A DNA stretch of 64,000 nt from Leptospira harrisiae (GTDB lineage: Bacteria > Spirochaetota > Leptospiria > Leptospirales > Leptospiraceae), in NCBI RefSeq assembly GCF_002811945.1, contig NZ_NPDX01000001.1, positions 1,310,501 through 1,374,500 of the forward strand, written 5' to 3'. Made by a program: the position numbers and the translations under genes. Of this stretch, positions 1 through 9,528 are shown in pieces (the first letter of the stretch is position 1; each line of letters begins with the position of its first letter). Under the pieces are notes generated by a model. The model ran no database searches. It had not been told where the DNA came from and saw only the letters and a list, made by a program, of their open reading frames with translations.

Positions 1-1461
1 TCTCGCAAACGAGAAATTAAGTTTCTTCACAATCATCCTAACCGCATTCGTAACCTAAAATTAGATATCATTCGTAAGTTTTATTTAGAAAATCAAAAAG
101 AAGCAATGAGTGAGGCCACTTACTTTTTGGAAAAACATCCTTGGTGTTATTCCTATGCAGCCTTTCGATTATTGTATGAAGAATTTAAAGGAATCGGTTG
201 GTGGGAATGGCCCAAGGAATTCATTGATCCAAACAAAACCAAAGAATATATATTTACAAAAAAAAGGGAAGAGGCTCTTTTTTGGGTGTATTTGCAAAAA
301 ATCGCCTATGATCAGTTATCTGAAGTAAAAACTCATTATGAAGATGTGGGTGTGTATTTAAAGGGTGATATGCCCATCCTAACTTCCCGAAATTCTTGTG
401 ATGTTTGGGAACATCCTGAATTTTTTATTATGAATTTACAAGCTGGTGCTCCTCCAGATGATTTTTCGAAAACTGGTCAAACTTGGGGATTCCCGGTTTT
501 AAATTGGGAAGTATTAGAAAAATCAAACTATTCTTGGTGGAAAGATCGTTTGTCTTATTTGGAACATTTTTTTCATCTCTATCGCATTGACCACGTGATA
601 GGAATGTATAGGATTTGGGCCATTCCAGCAGAAGATACTACAGCCCTCCAAGGTTGGTTCCATCCACAATTTGGAATTGCGACCGAAGAATTTATCAAAG
701 AGGGTTTAGATCCAAAATTCTTTGAGGACTTGGGGCTGATTCATGAATTCATTCCCGATCATTATATTTTTTATTGGGATTTTTGGAAAAAAGACGGGTA
801 CCAAGGTTTAGATGAGGAGATCAAAGCCAAACTATTTCCTTTATCAGAATTACACATTGCAGAAGAAGAAAAACATTGGAGACAGTCTGGAGAAAGGATA
901 TTAGAACTTTTTGAATCTTTTTCTTCGATGATTCCTTGTGCAGAAGATTTGGGTTCTGTTCCTTCTTTTATCCGAGATTCGTTATTTGAAAGACAAATGA
1001 TCGGAATTGATGTGGTTCGTTGGACAAGATCCTTTACAACAGGTGAGTTCATTCCTGAAGAATTGTATAGAGAAAATGCGATTTCAGTTTTATCAACACA
1101 TGATACGAGTTTGGCTCTCGAATGGTGGAAATCGGAAGGAGATAGGGAATCCAAACTCCAATTTTTCTTTGACCGATTGGGAAAACCAAGGCCAAAAACA
1201 GACGAGGAAATACTACTTGGACTTCTGCAGTTTGTGTTCCAAACTAGTAGTCTTTTTTCTATTCAGATGTTTCAGGATTTGGCACTTGGGGTTCCAAGTG
1301 TTTTGGAAAGTCCAGAAAAACACAGGATCAATTTACCTGGTTCTCCCGACCATTCCAATTGGACTTACCGGTTCCCCGTTCTCATCGAAGACTTCGCCTC
1401 TGATTTCAAACGCAACCTCCTAGTCCGCAAGCTCCTCTTGGATTCTGGCCGAAATTCTTAA
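1..1461 (+). CDS. malQ: 4-alpha-glucanotransferase (amylomaltase, GH77), 5'-truncated by window edge
   Basis: The frame is open from base 1, so the N-terminus lies outside the window; about 486 residues are visible. The enzyme transfers alpha-1,4-glucan chains in cytosolic maltodextrin/glycogen turnover. The three GH77 signature stretches appear in order: RIDHVIGMYRIW (about base 580; in the family this holds the nucleophile Asp), CAEDLG (about base 937; acid/base Glu) and STHDT (about base 1090; third catalytic Asp). Trp/Phe-rich stretches between them fit a glucan-binding cleft. The gene ends 80 bp before an unrelated same-strand gene and no clear terminator is seen. The family call is firm; only the start is unknown. 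Confidence 0.93.
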   Translation, partial: SRKREIKFLHNHPNRIRNLKLDIIRKFYLENQKEAMSEATYFLEKHPWCYSYAAFRLLYEEFKGIGWWEWPKEFIDPNKTKEYIFTKKREEALFWVYLQKIAYDQLSEVKTHYEDVGVYLKGDMPILTSRNSCDVWEHPEFFIMNLQAGAPPDDFSKTGQTWGFPVLNWEVLEKSNYSWWKDRLSYLEHFFHLYRIDHVIGMYRIWAIPAEDTTALQGWFHPQFGIATEEFIKEGLDPKFFEDLGLIHEFIPDHYIFYWDFWKKDGYQGLDEEIKAKLFPLSELHIAEEEKHWRQSGERILELFESFSSMIPCAEDLGSVPSFIRDSLFERQMIGIDVVRWTRSFTTGEFIPEELYRENAISVLSTHDTSLALEWWKSEGDRESKLQFFFDRLGKPRPKTDEEILLGLLQFVFQTSSLFSIQMFQDLALGVPSVLESPEKHRINLPGSPDHSNWTYRFPVLIEDFASDFKRNLLVRKLLLDSGRNS

Positions 1462-1541
1462 TTTTTTAGAATGATGACAGATTCGTTCAAGTCGGATACT
1501 AGAAGGTCTGATAGCATAAGATTTTACACCGGAGGTCTCCT

Positions 1542-2084
1542 TTGAGATTTGCAAAAGAAATGGCGTTTTACTCCGCCTACCACCAAGAAAAACGAAATGT
1601 ATTGATCCACGTGTTGGGTGTTCCTACAATCACCTTCACTTTGTTTGTTGTGTTAAGCCGTTTTTCACTTTTTGAATACAATGGTTTTCACGTGTCTGCA
1701 TCCCTAGTCTTTACATTGGCTGTGCTTGGTTACTATTATACTTTGGATGTTCTATTTGCATTTGTGGCGACTCTCGTTTTTGGAGGGTTGTATGTAACCT
1801 CCGAGTGGATCACAACGCAACTTCCTGCAAATACAGCCTGGACAATTTTTGGCCTTGGCCAAGTGATCGGTTGGGGAGCACAGTTTTACGGACACTTTGT
1901 GTTCGAAAAGAGTAGGCCTGCCCTTTTTGATAACTTGTTCCAAGCTTTGGTATCGGCTCCTCTGTTCGTTGTAGCGGACGTGTTTTTTGAACTTGGATAC
2001 CGAATGGATTTAAAAAATGCAGTCGACGCAGAACTAAAACAAAAAGGTGTTTGGAAAGACTTTAGTGTTCGTAAGGCAGCTTAA
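1542..2084 (+). CDS. Mpo1-like (DUF962) membrane protein
   Basis: A 180-residue integral membrane protein of the DUF962/Mpo1 family. The yeast member Mpo1 is an iron-dependent dioxygenase in alpha-oxidation of 2-hydroxy fatty acids; the bacterial role is inferred only by family. Visible are the N-terminal Y-H-x4-N-x3-H-x2-G-x-P pattern (residues about 13-28), four to five hydrophobic segments, and the second conserved block with GHFVFEKSRPAL (residues about 117-128), whose His and Glu match family ligand positions. The start is TTG, chosen because GGAGG at 1531-1535 sits at good distance and no ATG lies near. The length is normal for the family. Confidence 0.85.
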   Translation: MRFAKEMAFYSAYHQEKRNVLIHVLGVPTITFTLFVVLSRFSLFEYNGFHVSASLVFTLAVLGYYYTLDVLFAFVATLVFGGLYVTSEWITTQLPANTAWTIFGLGQVIGWGAQFYGHFVFEKSRPALFDNLFQALVSAPLFVVADVFFELGYRMDLKNAVDAELKQKGVWKDFSVRKAA

Positions 2085-2117
2085 TCGATAAGTTGTTAAT
2101 TCGATTTGAATTAGTAA

Positions 2118-2147
2118 GAGCTAGGTGATTATTCTTTCACCTGGTTC
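2118..2147. terminator. hairpin between convergent genes
   Basis: An 11-bp stem with two G-U pairs (2118-2128 with 2137-2147) lies between the convergent Mpo1-like and AraC genes. There is no strong T-run on either side, so it is a candidate bidirectional terminator only. Confidence 0.4.
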
Positions 2148-2179
2148 TTCATTAAGATTTCAATTTTCTATTCTACTTT

Positions 2180-2953
2180 TTAATCTTCGCAAAAACAAAC
2201 CTTACTCAATGATTGTCCTCCTAAAAATAATGAGGGTTTCACTCCAAACATCTTTTTAAATGTTCGAGATAAATGAGCTTGGTCGCTGAAACCAGCTGCA
2301 TGAGATGCAGTGGTCAAGTTTTCTCCTACTTGTAAAAGTTTTGCGGCGATATGAAGCCTTTGCCATAATAAATACTGCCTCAGTGGGATTCCCATATTGT
2401 CCTTGAACAAATGCATAAACCGATCCGTAGAAATTCCTGAAATTTCAGAAAGTTCATTGAGAGTGACAGGATTAGGAATTTTTTCTTTAATTTTCTGAAT
2501 TGCCATTTCAATTCGTTCATCATATTTTTTAGACATAGTTTCAGAACCAAGTAAAGAAAGGATCTGGTTGTAAATGGATCGTGCAGTATTACAATTTAAA
2601 CTTTCACCAAACAGTGGATCGGCGATTGATTGTATTTTGGATCTAATTTCTGACTCAATTGTTTTTGGGGACTCATCTATGATGATACGTTTGTATTCAT
2701 CAGATTTTGGATCGAGTTGTATGATGACCATTTCCGAATGAGATGCGTCCAACCGATGGTAAAAATTGGGAGGGATGACGATTCCTTGGGACACAATGAC
2801 TTCATTGGATTTTGTAAATAATTGAAAAGGAGAACCAAGAGAAACTAGAATGGATACAGCATAGTGAGAGTGAGGTTCTGTCACTATACCTGTTGTTCCG
2901 AGGAGAATTCGTTCTCCAAAGTAAAAAAGACTTCCTTTTCTTTTTGAATCCAT
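2180..2953 (-). CDS. AraC family transcriptional regulator
   Basis: A 257-residue cytosolic DNA-binding protein. The C-terminal third (about residues 145-245) is a two-helix-turn-helix AraC/XylS domain: the first HTH is around ISGISTDRFMHLFKD, and the second carries the family pattern A-x2-x-GFSDQAHLSRTFKK-x-x-G. The N-terminal half looks like a cupin-type sensing domain (H-Y-A-V at about 31 and PPNFYHRL at about 57), so it probably binds a small ligand. The start is ATG at 2953. It is a single gene, convergent with the Mpo1-like gene, and its targets cannot be read from context. Confidence 0.88.
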   Translation of the reverse strand: MDSKRKGSLFYFGERILLGTTGIVTEPHSHYAVSILVSLGSPFQLFTKSNEVIVSQGIVIPPNFYHRLDASHSEMVIIQLDPKSDEYKRIIIDESPKTIESEIRSKIQSIADPLFGESLNCNTARSIYNQILSLLGSETMSKKYDERIEMAIQKIKEKIPNPVTLNELSEISGISTDRFMHLFKDNMGIPLRQYLLWQRLHIAAKLLQVGENLTTASHAAGFSDQAHLSRTFKKMFGVKPSLFLGGQSLSKVCFCED

Positions 2954-3089
2954 ATACTAGAAAAATTCTAAGAACCATTCTGAAAAAGGCAAGGAATATC
3001 GAATGAAAAAAACATTTTTGATAGCGACTTGCACCACTCAAAAACAAACCGAGCCTTAAACTCTGGGGAAGATCTGGTTGTTCCTTAAG

Positions 3090-4199
3090 TTATTTTCTAA
3101 GAACAAAATTTTCCCCATTTTTCGGTCCAGATTTTCGGATAAAGAGCCTTCGTTCTACTGAGACACCAAGTAACACTTGATAGATGTCTGTCAGAATGGG
3201 TCTTGATGAATAATATCCATGACCAAGTCCACCCACACCTAAAACGGGATCATCTACTTCGTTGACATTGATCACATCCACACCAGAATATTTAAAACAC
3301 ATTCCCGCACGAGGGGCACCATTGACTTTCTGAGAAGCAACGAGGGCATTGTCTCCTGGGGAACAATATAAAGTAACACGTTCAGAAGATTTTGTTAAAT
3401 CTGATAGGATTGATTCAAATTCATTTTTATCAAAGTCGGGAGCATTCAAAATGAGTTCTGATAAAAATTTACTTTTCCCTTGTTTGGATAGTGCTGCCAC
3501 TGAAGGTAAAACCACTTGGTGGCCCATGCTATGTACGACTAAATGGATTTTTTTGCCAAGGCCTGTGATATCATTTAAGAACTTAGCAAAGGGTTCTCTG
3601 TTTATTTTAGCTTCTGTAAAGTTTAAATCGTAAGTGGATTTCACCATCACTTGACCGAGGATTCCTGCGTCCGCTCCTGCTGGCCAAGAGTAAACCACGA
3701 CTTCTCCAGGAAACTTTAAATCATATTTGATTTGTCCAGCGCGAAGTACGGCTTCATCAAAGTTGACGTTGAATCCATGCACAAAAACTAATACTTCATC
3801 GGAAGCTGAAGATTTGATTTTAGTTATAAACTCTCGGTCGTTTGTATTGATACGGCCTTTGAATTGAAAAAACTGGTTTTTGTCTTGGGCATTGTCTAAA
3901 GAAATGTCACCAATAAAATGTTTGGAAGGAATGTTGACCAAACAAATTCCGTAATGAGGATTGATATCAGTAATAAATCCAAAACTTGCAGTATCGCAAT
4001 TGTCTTTCACAGTCATTTCCCGGCGAGTGGTGACAAAATGAACATTGAGAATTTTGGTCTCATCAAATGGATCTACAATGCGTTTGTTGATTTGTTCTCC
4101 AATCTTTGGGGAACAAGATACAAATATGGATACTAAAAATAAGTTACAAAAGAATATTAGGAAAGCTGAATGTTCGATTTTTTGATTACTTTTATGCAT
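3090..4199 (-). CDS. alpha/beta-hydrolase lipoprotein (DUF900 family)
   Basis: A 369-residue exported lipoprotein. The N-terminus has a charged start, a hydrophobic stretch and a spirochaetal lipobox ending in VSC (Cys at about 29). The body matches DUF900 (esterase/lipase-like): VLVFVHGFNVNFDEA (about 132-146, oxyanion region), a YSWPAGADAG stretch and the nucleophile elbow VHSMGHQ (about 222-228). A D-N-A segment and a late GLGHGYY supply candidate Asp and His of the triad. It lies 16 bp downstream of the M23/LysM gene on the same strand and probably shares its transcript. The substrate is unknown; lipid or peptide ester hydrolysis in the envelope is an inference. Confidence 0.8.
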   Translation of the reverse strand: MHKSNQKIEHSAFLIFFCNLFLVSIFVSCSPKIGEQINKRIVDPFDETKILNVHFVTTRREMTVKDNCDTASFGFITDINPHYGICLVNIPSKHFIGDISLDNAQDKNQFFQFKGRINTNDREFITKIKSSASDEVLVFVHGFNVNFDEAVLRAGQIKYDLKFPGEVVVYSWPAGADAGILGQVMVKSTYDLNFTEAKINREPFAKFLNDITGLGKKIHLVVHSMGHQVVLPSVAALSKQGKSKFLSELILNAPDFDKNEFESILSDLTKSSERVTLYCSPGDNALVASQKVNGAPRAGMCFKYSGVDVINVNEVDDPVLGVGGLGHGYYSSRPILTDIYQVLLGVSVERRLFIRKSGPKNGENFVLRK

Positions 4200-4215
4200 A
4201 GGTTTTTAATCCGTT

Positions 4216-5340
4216 TTATTTGTATGAAAATCCTTTGATGATTTTGGTCGGGTTAACGTTTTTACCATCTTTGATGACTTCGAAATGTAAATGAGGTCCA
4301 AAACAATATCCCGTACAACCTGACCGCGAGATGACTTTCCCAGCACTCACATAATCACCTTCTTTTACGAAAAGTTTAGAATTATGAGCATACAAGGTTT
4401 GGTAGTTATCATCATGAGTGAGGATGATCGCATTTCCATATCCACCCATCCAACCGGAATAGGTGACTTTTCCTTTTCTTGCTGCATATACAGATTCATA
4501 ATTGGCCCGTAGATCAAGTGCCATATGGAATTTGTATTGAGGATAAGATCTAGTTCCCCAACCAGAGGTGATGACTTTGGATACAACAGGAATTCTCCAA
4601 ACAGGACCAGTTTCTGGAATCACAGCTCCAGGGAGGAACACCTTCTGTCCTGATTTGAATAGATCATAATCTTCTAATTGATTTTCAGAATAAATGTCAT
4701 CTATTTTTACTTTGTAGTAGTCAGCTACTTTTGCTAGTGTATCCCCTTTTTTTAATTTATAAACTAACCCTTGTTTGTTCGGGATGTTTAAAATTTGACC
4801 GGGTAGGATTGATACTTCAGGATGAATTCCCGAACTCCCCGCAATGGATTCGGCGGACACTTTGAACCTACGAGCAATATCAGAAAGGGTTTCGTTTTTT
4901 TTGACTTTGTATTGGGTGACTTTTAGTTTTTTGTTTTTGTTTTCTGCCAAAGCATCCAAATCCGCAGAACGAAGGATGGCCATTTTTTTATCTTCTGTTT
5001 CTTGTAGATATTTGGCATCCGCAAGTTTTGCTTCTTTGTCTTTGATATCGTTTTCTTCTACCTCAGTGGACATACTAAGGAATTCTTTTTCCATCAAACT
5101 TTCTTCATAAGTTTGTTTGTCGACGATGATTGATAAAAAGAATGCTAAGATAAAAGAAGAAGCGAGTAGTGGGAGAATACGATAACGTTTGCGATTGAGA
5201 TCGATTGTGCCATGTAAAACACTAGATTGTGATTGGAGATTGTAAAAATACTTACCAGGAGAAACTTGGATGACGTTTACGTTTCCCCAGCGTAACACAT
5301 GCTTACCGATCGTAGACTTTTCCGGAGATCGAAGTAGCAT
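4216..5340 (-). CDS. LysM-containing M23 peptidoglycan endopeptidase
   Basis: A 374-residue membrane-anchored peptidoglycan hydrolase. It has one transmembrane segment at about 54-73, a charged probable coiled coil (about 85-140), two LysM modules (about 143-187 and 193-237) that bind glycan, and a C-terminal M23 domain (about 269-365). The zinc ligands are intact: HMALD (H272, D276) and HLHFE (H352), so it should be catalytically active, cutting cross-link peptides in the periplasm. It is directly downstream (17 bp) of the bactofilin gene. Bactofilin/M23 pairs control cell shape in other bacteria (e.g. CcmA with Csd proteins in Helicobacter), which suggests a role in helical morphology here. 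Confidence 0.93.
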   Translation of the reverse strand: MLLRSPEKSTIGKHVLRWGNVNVIQVSPGKYFYNLQSQSSVLHGTIDLNRKRYRILPLLASSFILAFFLSIIVDKQTYEESLMEKEFLSMSTEVEENDIKDKEAKLADAKYLQETEDKKMAILRSADLDALAENKNKKLKVTQYKVKKNETLSDIARRFKVSAESIAGSSGIHPEVSILPGQILNIPNKQGLVYKLKKGDTLAKVADYYKVKIDDIYSENQLEDYDLFKSGQKVFLPGAVIPETGPVWRIPVVSKVITSGWGTRSYPQYKFHMALDLRANYESVYAARKGKVTYSGWMGGYGNAIILTHDDNYQTLYAHNSKLFVKEGDYVSAGKVISRSGCTGYCFGPHLHFEVIKDGKNVNPTKIIKGFSYK

Positions 5341-5357
5341 GTGTTAATAGGGACTGG

Positions 5358-5762
5358 TTAATCCTTGGTATCTAAGGATTTTATACCACCAAAGGATTCT
5401 TCTACAATCTTACGAACGTCTTTTTTCTGACCGCCTGTGATTGTGATATTTCCCTTTGCAACTACACCTTTTTGAAGTTCTAAGTAAGGAGCTGTAATAT
5501 CACCTAACATTCGTCCTGTACCTTCGAGTTTTACTTCGTTTTCTGCCTTGATGTTTCCAATGAGGGTACCAGATACAATGACTTCTCTTGCGCTAATGTT
5601 AGTTTTAACTTTACCGGTTTCTCCGATGACAAGTGCATCTTCCGTTTTGATATCACCTTCGAATTTTCCATCGATTCTGAGTGAACCTGCGATATAAAAC
5701 TTACCTTCAAATATCGACCCTGGTCCGATAACGCTATTGATGGAATCCTTACCTATTGCCAT
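5358..5762 (-). CDS. bactofilin (polymer-forming cytoskeletal protein)
   Basis: A 134-residue protein that is almost entirely the bactofilin beta-helix: repeated short strands such as GSLRIDGKFEGDI, ALVIGETGKV, EVIVSGTLIGNI and EVKLEGTGRMLGDI. Short flexible ends (first about 15 and last about 20 residues) are typical. Bactofilins self-assemble without nucleotide into membrane-associated filaments that position cell-wall enzymes. A Leptospira bactofilin (LbbD) has been reported to affect helical pitch; whether this is its orthologue cannot be decided here. The gene sits between the class A PBP (upstream) and the M23 peptidase (downstream) on the same strand. Confidence 0.94.
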   Translation of the reverse strand: MAIGKDSINSVIGPGSIFEGKFYIAGSLRIDGKFEGDIKTEDALVIGETGKVKTNISAREVIVSGTLIGNIKAENEVKLEGTGRMLGDITAPYLELQKGVVAKGNITITGGQKKDVRKIVEESFGGIKSLDTKD

Positions 5763-5821
5763 TCCTGCTCCTTTTCCCCTTCTGTGAGAATCAAAATTTT
5801 CGGTCTTCTTGACAAGCCTTT

Positions 5822-8374
5822 TTAGTAGTCGATTTCCTCATCCCCGCTAAAGACCGATTTTTTTCGTTTTGGCGGTTTGGAAGAGGTGGGTTGTTTTTCT
5901 ACTTTTTCCGTTTTTTTCTTTTCTGAATGTGTTGTTTGGGCCGAAGGCTGACTTGGCCTTGATTCCACTACATTCCATGAAGAGCCATGGTCATTACAAA
6001 CCTCTTTTGGAGCTGTTTGTGGGATGAAATACTCTTCAAATAGGTCATGGCATTGGGATCCAGGCAGTTTTCCTGACATGCGGCAGACGGTTTTTTTGGT
6101 GACTTTGACGTCAACGAGCCAAGGAAAATCGATTGCTGGTTCACGGTCGAGGGCTCTTGCCATAAACCTACCCCAAACGGGAGCAGCCAATTTCCCACCA
6201 GTCATCCCTCGTCCGAGAGATATCGTACCTACATCATACCCAAACCATACTGAGGTCACAAGTTCGGGAGTGTAACCCACAAACCAAGCGTCTCGAAAGT
6301 TATTGGTGGTTCCCGTTTTTCCGTATGCTTTGCGACCAAGTCCATAAGATAAAACCCCACGACCTGTTCCTTCTTCAACTACGTCTTTCATCATGGAAGT
6401 GATGAGAAAAGCTGCTTCTTTGGAAATGATCTGTTTTCGATCATCTTCATCATAGTCATTACGAAAGTCTTTGATGACTTTGCCTGCATTGTCTTCTACA
6501 TACAAAACGGAAATAGGATTTACTGTTTTACCACCGGAGGCAAGGGCTGCGTATGCTCTTGTGAGTTCATAAGGTGTGAGTTCAAAGGATCCGAGTGACA
6601 CACTAAAATTATAAGGAATGTCTCGGCCTGGTAGTTGTAATAGGCCTCGCAAACTATCCATTAGGTGAGAAAGTCCCACTTGTTCTAAAACTCGAACCGC
6701 CACAGAGTTTTTAGATTGTTCTAATGCCTTTCTGAGTAAAATAAAACCAGAGTATTCGCTACTATAGTTTTCCGGCGCCCATTCATCGCCATCCTCCATA
6801 AGATATTGGAGAGGAGAGTCGGCAAAAAGAGTAGCAGGTGTTACATTTTTTTCTGGATCTGGATTTTTCCCAGAGTAGTCCATTGCAGCTGCGTAAAGGA
6901 TGGGTTTAAAAGCAGAACCAGGTTGGCGAAAGGCTTGGAAGGGACGAATCTGTTGGTTGTCCGAACGAAATCCTGACCCACCCACAAGAGCTGTGATGTA
7001 ACCAGTTTCTGGGCGAATGGCTATGAGAGAACCTTCTACAGGAAGGAGATGGTCTTTAGTCGTTTGTGAAGTATAGTTTTTATCAATCAAATCGCCTAAA
7101 TAATCATCGCCAATAAGTAAATTCAAAGTAGCGAACTCGTCACGTATATCTTCCTGGTAAGCAGAAGAAAACGTACGTTCTGTTCGGGAGATATGAAATT
7201 TAAAATCTGGTAGGTCATACAAATCTGCAATGAGAGAATACCCACTTCCATACAAATCATCAAAGGCATCAATGTTTCGAAACGCCCTTTGGTTGGATTC
7301 GATGGTTTGTCTTTGTAGGGCTGGTAAGAGCGCTTTTTCTGCTTCTTCTTGGTGGCGGATTTGGATGGTGGAATAAATTTTGAGTCCACCATTGTAAAGG
7401 CGTCCTGAACCAATGGAACGAATCAGGTTTTTTCTTATGTATTCTGTGACATAAGGAAAGCGGTTCAACCTGTCAGAAAATGCAGAATCATTCGGAGAAC
7501 GATTTAAATTTGTATAATATTCTTGCAGGCTTGCATATTCCTTTTCTGCATCTGCAACAGACATCCTTCCATTTTCGACTAACTTACGAAATACGACTCG
7601 AACCTTGTTCATACTAGAGACAGGATTGACTATGGGACTAAACTGCGTCGGTCTTGTAGTAAGACTGGCAAGTATTGCCGCCTCTCCCCAAGTAACGTCT
7701 TGGACTTCCTTACGAAAGTAAAACCGAGACGCCGCACCCACACCGATGGTTCCATGCCCAAGAGGGATTTCGTTTAAATACACTTCCAAAATTTTATCTT
7801 TAGGAAAAACAAGTTCGAGTAAAATGGCAAGCCAGGCTTCACGTGCTTTTCTTGCGATCGATCTTTCAATGGATAAAAATTTGAGCCTTGCTACTTGTTG
7901 GGTGATGGTGGAGGCACCTTCCTTGACTCGGCCCGCCATTAGATTCACAACAAAAGCACGAGCGATCCCTTTTAAATCAATTCCATTGTGTGAGTAAAAG
8001 GAGTTATCTTCTGTGGATAAAAAACATTGGATGACCTTATGCCGATTGTCAGCAGATAAAGTATTTTCTTCAGGTTTTAATTGTTCTAATCGAACAGGAA
8101 TTCTTGAAAATTTATAATACTCGGCAATGGGTTCGTATTCCCCTTTGTCATTTAACCCATATAAGGTGGATGGGATATCGTAAACGGCAGCTTCTTTTAG
8201 TTTAAAAAAGTCTTTTACTGAACCTGTGAGTAAAAAAACATTCAAAGCCCCAAAGGCAAAAATAGCAATGGTGGTGTTTCTTAATTTTTTGTCTCCGGTC
8301 CAAATCCTTTCTGTAACAATTCGAAACCAAATGATAAAATACTTTTCAAAGAGCCCAACGGGTTCTTGTTTCAT
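5822..8374 (-). CDS. class A penicillin-binding protein (transglycosylase/transpeptidase)
   Basis: An 850-residue bifunctional peptidoglycan synthase. It has a cytosolic N-tail, one membrane anchor (about 32-52), a GT51 domain with STEDNSFYSH (catalytic Glu122), GASTITQQ (about 153-160) and VYLNEIPLG (about 198-206), then a transpeptidase domain with SAFK (Ser487, Lys490), SKN (554-556) and KTGTT (686-690). All catalytic residues are present. The last 60 residues are rich in Lys, Ser and Pro, a low-complexity tail. It is the first gene of a probable PBP-bactofilin-M23-hydrolase group, with a 59-bp gap to the bactofilin. It sits 26 bp downstream of the phospholipase-like gene. Confidence 0.96.
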   Translation of the reverse strand: MKQEPVGLFEKYFIIWFRIVTERIWTGDKKLRNTTIAIFAFGALNVFLLTGSVKDFFKLKEAAVYDIPSTLYGLNDKGEYEPIAEYYKFSRIPVRLEQLKPEENTLSADNRHKVIQCFLSTEDNSFYSHNGIDLKGIARAFVVNLMAGRVKEGASTITQQVARLKFLSIERSIARKAREAWLAILLELVFPKDKILEVYLNEIPLGHGTIGVGAASRFYFRKEVQDVTWGEAAILASLTTRPTQFSPIVNPVSSMNKVRVVFRKLVENGRMSVADAEKEYASLQEYYTNLNRSPNDSAFSDRLNRFPYVTEYIRKNLIRSIGSGRLYNGGLKIYSTIQIRHQEEAEKALLPALQRQTIESNQRAFRNIDAFDDLYGSGYSLIADLYDLPDFKFHISRTERTFSSAYQEDIRDEFATLNLLIGDDYLGDLIDKNYTSQTTKDHLLPVEGSLIAIRPETGYITALVGGSGFRSDNQQIRPFQAFRQPGSAFKPILYAAAMDYSGKNPDPEKNVTPATLFADSPLQYLMEDGDEWAPENYSSEYSGFILLRKALEQSKNSVAVRVLEQVGLSHLMDSLRGLLQLPGRDIPYNFSVSLGSFELTPYELTRAYAALASGGKTVNPISVLYVEDNAGKVIKDFRNDYDEDDRKQIISKEAAFLITSMMKDVVEEGTGRGVLSYGLGRKAYGKTGTTNNFRDAWFVGYTPELVTSVWFGYDVGTISLGRGMTGGKLAAPVWGRFMARALDREPAIDFPWLVDVKVTKKTVCRMSGKLPGSQCHDLFEEYFIPQTAPKEVCNDHGSSWNVVESRPSQPSAQTTHSEKKKTEKVEKQPTSSKPPKRKKSVFSGDEEIDY

Positions 8375-8400
8375 ACATTTCCCTTAACTTTAAATCCAGA

Positions 8401-9471
8401 TCAAACGAGTGGAGAAAATTCCTTCATATGGTCGATTCCGTGGTAACGGAGACCGGTATCCAAATTGTAACCACCGAGAGATTCCAGAATTTTCGATCTG
8501 CTTTCCGGAGAAAAACTATATTCGTAGGCTCTCGTTAAAATTTCTTTGCAGGCCTGGCTTGCTTGGTTCAAAAGTTCAATAAAGGAGTCGTTAAACTTTC
8601 GTTTCGGGTCAGCCGGATAAAACCATTCCCTTTTTTCATCATTCATGATCTTGGGATTGATATTTTCGAGAGCTGGCAACATGAGAACACTGGCATTGTA
8701 TTTATGAAAGGTCAGCGTATCCACTACACTGACTAGTCCGCGCATGAGTGTACTTCTCGAGTCCAAAGTGGAGGTAAATCTATAAAAACCTAAATAAGAT
8801 TCGTTTAGAATGTCACCAGGAATGATTTTTTTTTCGGAACCTAAATAGGAGGTAGCAAACTCTTCTGGATAAGTTTCCTTGATAGATTGTAACCAAAAAT
8901 TCCAAAGTACAGGATCCATTTTGTTTTTAATGCCTACCGTTCTGTGGCGGATATCAATGTATTGTGGGAAATCATATTCTCTGGCACTCATTCCCCAGCG
9001 GTGGTTGATGAGAAGGGTATCCAAACCAAACTCAACCTTCATATGATTGACTTGGGCTTGGTAAGAGATCTTTTTATCGTTATTATAATAATCCCCAGAA
9101 ATATAAAAGATATAGGGATGGGTTTGGATGTCTACCACGCAGTGACAAATATACCCTAAAGTAAAGGCAAGGAAACGGTCCCTATAGAGTCCCATTTCTG
9201 TATCATGCACTTGGTTAAGAAAACTTAATACCAGTTCGGCCACTCGGTCATGGTGGGCAAGATCACCAAAGAAAGCTGCCTTCTTTGTACGTTTAGGTTG
9301 TAACACGTGATAGAAGTAAAAGATATCAGGAGCCACGGCACCTAGGTTGGCGTAAGAGGCAACATCGGGGCGTGAGAGTAATGCGGCCATCTTGCGTTGG
9401 GTTGCATTTCCATGTTCCAAATGTTTTTTCACTTGGGAGAGCGCTTCAATATGTGTAATCTTTCCTGCCAT
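8401..9471 (-). CDS. zinc-dependent phospholipase C-like protein
   Basis: A 356-residue protein resembling the bacterial Zn-dependent PLC family. The N-terminus carries the family's A-x-L-G-A-V-A-P-D-I stretch (about 41-50). His/Asp-rich segments follow: LAHHDRV (about 71-77), HCVVDIQTHP (about 109-118) and later HKYN, candidate metal ligands. There is no signal peptide, so it is probably cytosolic, and the activity is untested in this family branch. The gene is on the minus strand, divergent from lysA, with its start 24 bp from the lysA frame, so the two promoters must lie very close or overlap the coding ends. Confidence 0.7.
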   Translation of the reverse strand: MAGKITHIEALSQVKKHLEHGNATQRKMAALLSRPDVASYANLGAVAPDIFYFYHVLQPKRTKKAAFFGDLAHHDRVAELVLSFLNQVHDTEMGLYRDRFLAFTLGYICHCVVDIQTHPYIFYISGDYYNNDKKISYQAQVNHMKVEFGLDTLLINHRWGMSAREYDFPQYIDIRHRTVGIKNKMDPVLWNFWLQSIKETYPEEFATSYLGSEKKIIPGDILNESYLGFYRFTSTLDSRSTLMRGLVSVVDTLTFHKYNASVLMLPALENINPKIMNDEKREWFYPADPKRKFNDSFIELLNQASQACKEILTRAYEYSFSPESRSKILESLGGYNLDTGLRYHGIDHMKEFSPLV

Positions 9472-9528
9472 TTTCTACTTTTTTGACTTTATGGAATGGA
9501 ACCTATTGAAAGGTTTATCTTAAATCCT

